This document shows positions 6,483-12,641 of a stretch of DNA of 17,607 bases, in pieces. Under the pieces are notes generated by a model. It was not told the DNA's origin and did no database searches. It worked only from the letters and a program-made list of their open reading frames with translations. Origin of the DNA: CAZOKO01 sp964580455 (GTDB lineage: Bacteria > Desulfobacterota > WTBG01); the NCBI GenBank assembly GCA_964580455.1, contig CAZOKO010000055.1, forward strand, positions 1-17,607, written 5' to 3'. Made by a program: the position numbers and the translations under genes. Numbering within the stretch: the first letter of the stretch is position 1; the number at the start of each line of letters is the position of its first letter.

Positions 6483-8384
6483 TTACCCTAATACCGTGGT
6501 CTTTTGAAGCACCTCTTCTACAGTAGTAACACCTTCCAGCACTTTTCGCAGTGCTTCTTGCCTTAAGCTTAACATGCCCTTTCCTGATGCAACTTCTCTT
6601 AACATTACCTCTGAAAAATTATCTGAGGAAACTGCTTTTCTAATATCGTCGTCCAGCATCAGAATTTCATAGACAGCAATCCTTCCTTTGAATCCAGTTC
6701 CGGAACAATTATCACAACCTTTTCCCTGATAGAGTTCAACGCCTTCTAATTGATCGGGATCAACTCCAACATCTTTTAATAATTGAGGATTAGGATTTTT
6801 AACTGGGATTTTGCATTTTTCACAAATGCACCTGAGCAACCTCTGGGCAACCACTACTGTAAGGGCTGATGATATAAGATATGGTTTTACGCCAATATCC
6901 ATAAGTCTACCCACTGTGGAGGGGCAGTCATTAGTATGGACGGTGCTTAAGACAAAATGTCCAGTGAGGGCAGCTTTGATTGCTATCTCCGCAGTTTCCA
7001 GATCACGAATTTCCCCTACCATAATAATATCAGGGTCCTGTCTTAAGAATGCCCTCAAAGCATTGGCAAAAGTGAGCCCCACATCTTCTTTGACCTGAAC
7101 CTGATTGATTCCGGTAAAATTGTATTCAATAGGATCCTCAGCGGTAAGAATCTTTTTATTAGTGGTGTTTAGTTTATTAAGTCCAGAATATAAAGTGGTA
7201 GTTTTTCCACTTCCGGTTGGACCAGTAACCAGTGCCATGCCGTAAGGTTTGGTTATAGCTGTTTCAAATTTATCCAGGCCTTCGGCAGTAAATCCAAGCT
7301 TGGTCATGTCAACTTTAAGATTTGATTTATCGAGGATACGCATTACGACACCTTCTCCAAAGATGGTTGGTAGTGTATTTACCCTTATGTCAATAGATCG
7401 GCTCTTTCCCAATCTTAATTTGATTCTACCATCCTGAGGTATCCGCCTTTCAGCTATGTCTAAATTTGACAATATTTTTATCCTGGAGGTTATGGCTTCT
7501 TTGATGGATGGAGGTAAACTCATAGCTCTATAGAGTTCACCGTCCAGGCGATATCTTACGTAGTAGGCCTTTTCAAAAGGTTCAATGTGAATATCACTTG
7601 CACCGATCTTAATAGCTTTGGTAATGATAGACTGTACCAATTTGACAATTGGTGTATCTGCTGCGGAATAGAGCTCTTCCTGCTCTTGTTGGGTATCCTC
7701 ATAATTAATCCCGAATTCATCAACTGCATCGGATAAAAGCTTCCCGTAGTCATCGATTTCTTCAACTTTAACTTCCTCTTCTTCTATTTCCAGGATCTTT
7801 GACATGAAGTGTTTATATTCTTTATCATCAATATTATAATATTTCCTGAAAGCATCAATTATGCTGTTTTCTGTAGAAAGAGTGGCTTTAATTGAGAGAT
7901 TAGTTTTGAACTGTATATCCTCAATAGCTGTGCTATCGTTAGGATCAGACATGGCAATGATGAGGGTGTTGTCTTTATAATCAATAGGAATGGCAAAGTG
8001 TTTCCTGGCAAGCTCGTAGGGCACCTGTTTTATTACCTTCTCTGGAATGTTGTGTTCTTCAATATTAATAACTGGGAAATTGTATTTTCTGGAGAGACAT
8101 TCTACAATGGTCTTGTTTTCAACATGACCCAGTTTAACCAGAATGCGTCCCAGTTGGATATTGCTTTTTTCATTGATTCTTATGGCTTCGTCCAGCTGGT
8201 GTTGGGTAATGATCCCTTCTTTCAAAAGGATTTGACCGAGCTTTTGGGAGCTCTTGCCTTTGTCCCCCCGTTTAAGGGTGCTATTCAGACTGGAATCTCT
8301 GCCCGTTCCTGATTTGCTCTGGCTGGGATTTCCTGCAGGAGCTGGTCTTTGTTGATTTTTGTTCTTTACTGCTCTTGAGTCCAT
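6483..8384 (-). CDS. pilB: type IV pilus assembly / type II secretion ATPase (PilB/GspE family)
   Basis: This 633-residue hexameric ATPase would power pilus or pseudopilus polymerisation at the cytoplasmic side of the inner membrane. Residues 48-103 form an MshEN-like region with two copies of a LGxxLxxxGxI-type pattern (KLGQILLKEGIIT and QLGRILVKLGHVE), a fold known to bind cyclic di-GMP in relatives. An acidic linker spans about 199-237. The catalytic part has Walker A GPTGSGKTT (388-396), the Asp box TAEDPIEY (414-421), Walker B DIIMVGEIRD (452-461) and the His box LSTVHTND (479-486). Zinc-binding CxxC pairs are at 521/524 and 557/560. The first 47 residues are a polar, low-complexity extension. 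A Shine-Dalgarno, TTGGAG, five bases before the ATG fixes the start. PilB and GspE are hard to separate by sequence, and no pilin or platform gene is in view, so the symbol is tentative. Confidence 0.85.
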   Translation of the reverse strand: MDSRAVKNKNQQRPAPAGNPSQSKSGTGRDSSLNSTLKRGDKGKSSQKLGQILLKEGIITQHQLDEAIRINEKSNIQLGRILVKLGHVENKTIVECLSRKYNFPVINIEEHNIPEKVIKQVPYELARKHFAIPIDYKDNTLIIAMSDPNDSTAIEDIQFKTNLSIKATLSTENSIIDAFRKYYNIDDKEYKHFMSKILEIEEEEVKVEEIDDYGKLLSDAVDEFGINYEDTQQEQEELYSAADTPIVKLVQSIITKAIKIGASDIHIEPFEKAYYVRYRLDGELYRAMSLPPSIKEAITSRIKILSNLDIAERRIPQDGRIKLRLGKSRSIDIRVNTLPTIFGEGVVMRILDKSNLKVDMTKLGFTAEGLDKFETAITKPYGMALVTGPTGSGKTTTLYSGLNKLNTTNKKILTAEDPIEYNFTGINQVQVKEDVGLTFANALRAFLRQDPDIIMVGEIRDLETAEIAIKAALTGHFVLSTVHTNDCPSTVGRLMDIGVKPYLISSALTVVVAQRLLRCICEKCKIPVKNPNPQLLKDVGVDPDQLEGVELYQGKGCDNCSGTGFKGRIAVYEILMLDDDIRKAVSSDNFSEVMLREVASGKGMLSLRQEALRKVLEGVTTVEEVLQKTTVLG

Positions 8385-8631
8385 TAAGGCTCCAATAAGG
8401 TTTCCTGAAGTTTATAATTTGTTCTGTTCAACTTGAGAGGTTAGAATAAACCTTTATAATCTCTAGATGGACAAGATAGTGCTTGTGGCTTTTTGATTAT
8501 TCAATTTAGGAGGAGTTGAAATCACACTATTCAATATTGTTCTTTTCGGCTTGAAATAATACTACTTTAATTAATTTTAAAGAAAATGGCTTCTTACTCA
8601 ATGTTTTAGAATACGCATGACTTTAATTAGC
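8385..8631. other. intergenic region upstream of the ATPase gene
   Basis: This 247-base AT-rich gap separates the end of the DUF72 gene from the ATPase gene, both on the minus strand. It should hold the ATPase promoter and the 3' end of the lexA-cassette transcript. CTTTAA-N6-TTAAAG is a perfect six-base dyad around 8565-8582, but it is pure A/T, so its value as a terminator is doubtful. I see no gene. Confidence 0.35.
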
Positions 8632-9429
8632 TTATTCCTGTAACATACGGATAAGCATAGTGGCATTTTTTACAGCCGAACCCGAATGACAGTTGTTAAA
8701 AAAGATGAAGACCTTCTCAGTTTTAGAGGCTATCATCCTGACAGGGGATATGAATTCTTTGAGTTCATCTTTATTGTAGAGGTAATCATATCGCACAGAG
8801 GCAGGGACATTAAACCAGCTTCTACTTCTTCCGTGAAATCGGAAATAGCCGACATCTGAGGTTGCTTCAGGATGAAATGGCATCAACTGGGGGAGTTTGG
8901 GTTCGTCCACTGCACAATATCCCATCAGATGTTCTTTTAGAAAATGCAGGGTTTTTCCATTAAGCCAGTGCCTGTTTCTAAATTCTATGATAAGGGGAAT
9001 ATCATCCATCAGTTCCTTAAACCTCTTTAGATATTCCAGATTTTCTGCCCCGGGATAAAACGAGAAGGGAAACTGTGCCAGTACGCATCCCAGTTTGCCG
9101 GCATCGATAAGTGGTTTCAGGGAATAGAGGAATTGCTCAAAGGTCTTCTTATTATTGAGAAAGGTATGAGTAACCTTATCTTTGATTTCGTGAGTCATCC
9201 CCTTGAAAGCCTTGACCACAAACAGGAAGTTTTCAGAGGTCTTGCGTGACATACCTTCCAAACTGCGGGGGGAGGGGAGGGTATAGTAAGTGAAATTAAC
9301 CTCCAGAGTGTTAAAACCCAGCTCCTTTTCATAATATCGCAGCCAGTCTTCTTTTTTAAGGTGCTGGGGATAAACAGTACCCTTCCAATCATCAAAAGAA
9401 AAACCGCTGGTACCTATTTTTATTATCAT
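8632..9429 (-). CDS. DUF72 (YecE-like) family protein
   Basis: This 265-residue protein belongs to DUF72, a TIM-barrel-like family of unknown biochemical function. The family start is clear in KIGTSGFSFDDWKGTVYP (residues 4-21), followed by LRYYEKELGFNTLEVNFTYY, the segment FLFVVKAFKGMTHE, LAQFPFSFYPG, PLIIEFRNRHWL, a central GYFRFHGRSRSWF and a C-terminal VFIFFNNCHSGSAVKNA. Length is typical. The ATG is nine bases after the dinB stop, and the ribosome binding site CAGGAAT overlaps the end of dinB, so the two are almost certainly co-transcribed. DUF72 proteins are suspected of nucleic-acid or repair roles from their fold and neighbours; here the lexA/dinB context supports that, but no activity can be assigned. 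Confidence 0.9.
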   Translation of the reverse strand: MIIKIGTSGFSFDDWKGTVYPQHLKKEDWLRYYEKELGFNTLEVNFTYYTLPSPRSLEGMSRKTSENFLFVVKAFKGMTHEIKDKVTHTFLNNKKTFEQFLYSLKPLIDAGKLGCVLAQFPFSFYPGAENLEYLKRFKELMDDIPLIIEFRNRHWLNGKTLHFLKEHLMGYCAVDEPKLPQLMPFHPEATSDVGYFRFHGRSRSWFNVPASVRYDYLYNKDELKEFISPVRMIASKTEKVFIFFNNCHSGSAVKNATMLIRMLQE

Positions 9430-9438
9430 ATTCCTGTT

Positions 9439-10668
9439 TCAACTCCCATATTCAACCTTCCGTGCACCTTCAGGGCGCCAGGCAGGGGATATAACTCCAT
9501 GATGACAAAAAGGGAAGAGTAGAGATCCCCACGTCAGGGTAAACTCTCCATAACGATCATTGATATCATCCATTGATCTTGTGATCAGCATCCTTTTTTG
9601 TTCTTCCTCAAAGAGAGGTAGTTGTACTGTCCTTGAAATCAGGTTGGAGATATTTATGCCCAGGAGTCGTACTGCTTGCCTCAGTCTGATGGTGCTGAGG
9701 ATTCTGAGGCCGTTCTGGTAGATATCCTGGCTGTGACCGATGGGGTGTTTGAGGGTAAGCTGTCGGGTGAAAGTGGTGAAGTCACTGTATCGGATAGTTA
9801 AAGCAACAGTTCTGCCCTGCAGGTGATGTCTTCTGAGCCGTCTGCCTACCATCTCAGCAAGTTTAAGAAGGTGTTTTTCCATTATATTTCTTTGTGAGAT
9901 ATCGGACGGCAGGGTCATGCTGTGTCCAATAGATTTAGGTGGGGATTCCTCTTCCAGAGGAATAACAAGAGAGTCGTCAATACCCTGCCCCATCAAGTGG
10001 AGGTATTCCCCGATGATGCCGAATCTCTTCTTTAAGAGTGAAACACTGGTCCTGCCCAGTTCGCCGCAGGTCCTGATTCCCATTTCAGCCAGATAACGTT
10101 CCAGGTGAGTGCCAATGCCACAGAGCTCCTTTACGGGAAGATTTTCAAGCAGTGAGGGTATTTTTCCCGGCTTAATTTCTACCAGGCCATCTGGCTTCTT
10201 GAGGTTGCCGGCAAGTTTGGCCAGGAGCTTGTTGGGAGCGATTCCAATGGAACAGGTTAGTCCCAATTTATCCTTCACCTCTTTTTTAATCAGAAGGGCA
10301 ATACGGCCCGGGCTCTGAAAGAGTTTCAGGGAGCCTGTGATATCCAGGAAAGCTTCATCTATGGAGAAGACTTCCACTAACGGGGTGTAGTGTTTGAAGA
10401 TAGAAATTATTCTTACGCAGATGTCCGTATATTTGGCGTTGTTGCCTGCGACCAGAATGAGGTGAGGACAGCACTTTTTTGCTTCTCCCACGGTCATTCC
10501 GGTTTTTACCCCGAATACACGTGCCGGATAGGAAGAAGTGGTGACCACGGTCCTCTTATTTGTTCCAATAACTGCAATGGGTTTATTTCTCAAGGCGGGG
10601 TTGCATTGCTGTTCCACTGATGCGAAAAAGGCGTTCATGTCGATGTGCATAATAGTTCGGGATGTCAT
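9439..10668 (-). CDS. dinB: DNA polymerase IV (Y-family translesion polymerase)
   Basis: This is a 409-residue Y-family polymerase for replication past damaged bases. Catalytic acids are D10 in HIDMNAFFASVE (8-19) and D104-E105 in SIDEAFLD. F15 is at the steric-gate position that excludes ribonucleotides. RTVVTTSSYPARVFGVKTGM is the finger region. Helix-hairpin-helix segments (LCGIGTHLERYLAEMGI) and the little-finger domain follow. Near the C-terminus, VQLPLFEEE matches a sliding-clamp binding motif, and ISPAWRP is a common ending in this branch. Length is normal. The Shine-Dalgarno is weak (GAGACGTA), but no better start is near. It lies 120 bases downstream of the small lexA-linked gene and nine bases upstream of the DUF72 gene. 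Induction by DNA damage through the adjacent LexA is likely, though I do not see a classical SOS box just before it. Confidence 0.95.
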   Translation of the reverse strand: MTSRTIMHIDMNAFFASVEQQCNPALRNKPIAVIGTNKRTVVTTSSYPARVFGVKTGMTVGEAKKCCPHLILVAGNNAKYTDICVRIISIFKHYTPLVEVFSIDEAFLDITGSLKLFQSPGRIALLIKKEVKDKLGLTCSIGIAPNKLLAKLAGNLKKPDGLVEIKPGKIPSLLENLPVKELCGIGTHLERYLAEMGIRTCGELGRTSVSLLKKRFGIIGEYLHLMGQGIDDSLVIPLEEESPPKSIGHSMTLPSDISQRNIMEKHLLKLAEMVGRRLRRHHLQGRTVALTIRYSDFTTFTRQLTLKHPIGHSQDIYQNGLRILSTIRLRQAVRLLGINISNLISRTVQLPLFEEEQKRMLITRSMDDINDRYGEFTLTWGSLLFPFCHHGVISPAWRPEGARKVEYGS

Positions 10669-10709
10669 TACGTCTCGAGAATTCTAGAACTTGTTGGAGT
10701 TAAAAGTAT

Positions 10710-10763
10710 TTTTGTTACGAGTTGCGGGTATAGATTTTTAAAGTTTAACACGTAACACAAAAC
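10710..10763. repeat. inverted repeat between the small lexA-linked gene and dinB
   Basis: TTTTGTTACG at 10710-10719 and CGTAACACAAAA starting at 10751 form inverted arms with one inserted base, around a spacer containing GTTGCGGG. Sequences alternating GTTACG and CGTAAC units are another type of dispersed bacterial repeat. It occupies most of the 120-base gap within the presumed operon, so it may form a stem-loop in the transcript between the two genes. Confidence 0.5.
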
Positions 10764-10788
10764 ATTTATTAAACGTGAGCAGAGCGAA

Positions 10789-11037
10789 CTATGCTCTTTC
10801 TTCAGGGGTTAAAAGATGCCAGGTAGCACTGTCTGTTCGGTAGCAAAGCTCATATAGATTTTCAGCCCTGTCAGTTACGGTGAAGTGGTATAGGAAGGAT
10901 CGTCCTTCCCGACTACCCCAAGTGTAGGTAATCTCCTTAATGTGGTGTTCTCTGTCTTCCCAGATGAACCACACCGGCCTGATCTTTTTGCTTCCACCAA
11001 AAACAGCCCCCACTTTAATGGGTTGTTCTATCTTCAT
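10789..11037 (-). CDS. small lexA/dinB-linked protein, resembles DUF6504-type
   Basis: This is an 82-residue, probably all-beta cytoplasmic protein with many aromatic residues. It runs from IKVGAVFGG (7-15) through RPVWFIWEDREHHIKEI (20-36), TYTWGSREGR (38-47) and LYHFTVTDRAENLYEL (49-64) to TWHLL (72-76). The pattern of basic-Pro-x-x-Phe-x-Trp, then a strand pair ending in Trp, resembles small proteins or tails often encoded beside LexA and Y-family polymerases (DUF6504-like); this is from memory and is not verified. I prefer the ATG at 11037, four bases after the lexA stop, with GAGGGAG upstream. A TTG at 11058 would add seven residues and overlap lexA, but its ribosome binding site would be too close. 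Function is unknown; the context suggests an SOS-related role. Confidence 0.7.
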   Translation of the reverse strand: MKIEQPIKVGAVFGGSKKIRPVWFIWEDREHHIKEITYTWGSREGRSFLYHFTVTDRAENLYELCYRTDSATWHLLTPEERA

Positions 11038-11041
11038 TACT

Positions 11042-11674
11042 TTAAAGTTCTCCCTCAATCTTCCTTAAGATAGCGACTACCTTTCCCAGGATGTTCACTT
11101 CTGCTTCACCCTCCTTCATGATGATTGGAGCCATGTGTGGGTTTGCCGGTTCCAGTCGAATAGTGTTCTCTTCTTTGAAGAATCGCTTGATGGTAGCTTC
11201 ATCATTGAGCAGGACAATTATAATTTCACCATTTAAAGCAGTGGGTTGGGGCTTCACCAGGGCCAGGTCTCCATCCTTAATATGTGCTTCGATCATGCTT
11301 TCTCCTGTAACCCGAAGCAGAAAGGAGTCTTTCCATCTGGCGAGTGAATGGTCCAGAGCCAGGTTGCCTTCGATGTTTTCTAAAGCCAATAGTGGGGTGC
11401 CTGCCCGTACCCTTCCCACAATGGGTACCATCCTGATGGGGGGAGAAGAAGGATTATCAATGATTTCGATAGCACGAGAACTCTTCGCCACCCTGCGGAT
11501 GTATCCTTTTTGCTCCAGCATGTCCAGAAAGCGTTTGGCGCTGTGGGGACCTGCCATCTTAAGATGTTTTGTAATCTCTCTTACTGTAGGAGGATATCCA
11601 TAGCGACTAAGATAATCTTTGAGGAAAGAGAGAACCCTTTCCTGTTTGAAAGTTAAAGGCTTTTTACCTGGCAT
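11042..11674 (-). CDS. lexA: LexA repressor
   Basis: This is the 210-residue SOS repressor and self-cleaving serine protease. The winged-helix DNA-binding domain spans roughly residues 8-70, including YGYPPTVREITKHLKMAGPHSAKRFLDML with the recognition helix. The cleavage site is A91-G92 in VRAGTP. Catalytic serine is S126 in VTGESM and catalytic lysine K163 in ATIKRF. Length is normal. The frame stays open 115 codons further upstream to 12019, but that stretch is repeat sequence, shows no LexA homology and would give an oversized 325-residue protein. The ATG at 11674, immediately before PGKKPLTFKQERVL, matches the usual family start, although its ribosome binding site is weak. It heads a minus-strand set with the 82-residue gene, dinB and the DUF72 gene, and is presumably autoregulated. 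Confidence 0.95.
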   Translation of the reverse strand: MPGKKPLTFKQERVLSFLKDYLSRYGYPPTVREITKHLKMAGPHSAKRFLDMLEQKGYIRRVAKSSRAIEIIDNPSSPPIRMVPIVGRVRAGTPLLALENIEGNLALDHSLARWKDSFLLRVTGESMIEAHIKDGDLALVKPQPTALNGEIIIVLLNDEATIKRFFKEENTIRLEPANPHMAPIIMKEGEAEVNILGKVVAILRKIEGEL

Positions 11675-11725
11675 ATTGTGTAGACCCAATATCTCATATC
11701 GTGTTTTCTCATGCCTGAAACTAAA

Positions 11726-11954
11726 GTCATTGCCTGGCTGCCTGCCCGAGCTGACACTCGTGTCGGCCAGGGATCTCGGCCAAGCCGAGCCCGAAGGGCG
11801 TGGCAATCTCATTTTAACGATTGAGAGGCATGCTCCGAGGCTTTTCAAATGAGATTGCGGAAGCCTGTCCCGAGTTTCTTTGAGGAGATTGCTGAGCTTG
11901 TTCCGAACCTTATTACGAGATTGCTTCGTCGGCTTCTGGCCTCCCCGCAATGAC
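11726..11954. repeat. composite inverted repeat (REP/MITE-like) in the lexA leader
   Basis: The outer ends GTCATTGC (11726-11733) and GCAATGAC (11947-11954) are perfect inverted repeats. Inside, GCAATCTCATTT (11803-11814) and AAATGAGATTGC (11847-11858) are a perfect 12-base inverted pair, so the element looks like two GTCATTGC...GCAATCTCAT units facing each other. A further degenerate unit, ending GAGATTGCTTCG before the right end, is nested in the right half. The single unit at 15062-15093 belongs to the same family. No transposase is present. It lies between the candidate lexA promoter and the lexA start, so it would be transcribed as a long structured leader. Confidence 0.75.
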
Positions 11955-12021
11955 TCAACAACACTGCCCCCATTTCCCCTTGAATAAGGAAATAGGACAG
12001 GGAAGGTTAACTTGTACATAC

Positions 12022-12048
12022 GTTATACTTTATGATTTTCTTTGTCAA
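12022..12048 (-). promoter_or_regulatory. candidate lexA promoter
   Basis: Read on the minus strand, a perfect TTGACA (12043-12048) is followed after 15 bases by TATAAC (12022-12027). The spacer is one or two bases shorter than ideal. The -10 box overlaps an imperfect dyad (GTATAACGTATGTAC, 12014-12028) that could be an operator, but it does not match the GAAC-N4-GTTC or CTGT-N8-ACAG LexA boxes. If used, transcription would give a leader of about 340 bases through the composite repeat before lexA. Confidence 0.35.
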
Positions 12049-12205
12049 GGAAATTTTTTCGCCAAGGTGAACTTTTCATGTCTTTTGATTATGAGTAATA
12101 AAGAAGGTAATAAATTTATGGGAGATAATGAATTGATTAGAAATGAATATTTTTATGTTATTATTTCAGTCTATTAGCCACTGTTCTTCATATTATACTT
12201 TAATC

Positions 12206-12488
12206 TTATTGGCCGACAATATTTATTAAATATTCGACTATTTTTTTTGTCCAGCTTTCCCTTGTCTGCTTCCTAGCGGATGGTTTCAATGGCCTTCTTC
12301 TCGGACAAACCTTTGCTGTAGGGGCGGTCTGTGCTCAGGCCATCAGGATAGCCACTACCATCAAGCTTTTCGTGATGATGCCTAACTACTTCCAGAGCAG
12401 GTCCCAGATTTTCTTTAAGGATAAACAGGTTATAACCCGTAGCAGGATGGGCCTTCATAATTTCCCATTCTTCAGCATTGAAAGATTC
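12206..12488 (-). pseudogene. remnant of an HD-GYP domain cyclic di-GMP phosphodiesterase gene
   Basis: The minus strand encodes the C-terminal part of an HD-GYP domain: FNAEEWEIMKAHPATGYNL, then VVRHHHEKLDGSGYPDGL carrying the GYP signature, then STDRPYSKGLSEKKAIETIR. Between DGL and STDRPYS, roughly 22 residues are missing, including the conserved IPxxARI and VADxFDAL segment, so there is an in-frame deletion. A TAG at 12273-12275 interrupts the frame after AIETIR, yet homologous residues continue (EADKGKLDK). A shift at a run of eight T (A on the coding strand; 12241-12248) then restores IVEYLINIVGQ and a natural stop at 12206. Upstream of FNAEEW the similarity fades and no start or N-terminal half exists. 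The gene is therefore dead through at least four lesions. It once may have degraded cyclic di-GMP. Confidence 0.85.
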
Positions 12489-12641
12489 AGTTTTGTAATT
12501 ACAAAATGCGTTAATGATTATACTGAAAACAAATATTTAATCTATCCATGATAATGAGAATGTGCTAAAATGTTAAGTTGATATCTTAGGTAAGTTTATC
12601 ATTGCTATCCTTGGAACAGATGTAAAAGAGTTAGGGAAAAA

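Noticed and set aside
10669..10690. SOS box directly upstream of dinB
   Set aside because: The region contains a GAATTC/TCTAGA-rich stretch but no GAAC-N4-GTTC or CTGT-N8-ACAG match.
11091..11603. 170-codon plus-strand frame opposite lexA
   Set aside because: It is the antisense shadow of a conserved coding gene, with no ribosome binding site or recognisable domain.
11675..12019. N-terminal extension of LexA by 115 codons
   Set aside because: It is translated repeat sequence, has no LexA homology, and the ATG at 11674 gives the standard family length and start.
11950..12177. Plus-strand 75-codon frame
   Set aside because: It starts inside the repeat, has no ribosome binding site and shows no protein-like pattern; the internal start at 12091 is no better supported.
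12273..12458. Intact 61-residue HD-GYP gene
   Set aside because: It lacks the N-terminal half and an internal conserved segment, and homologous residues continue beyond its stop, so it is a relic.
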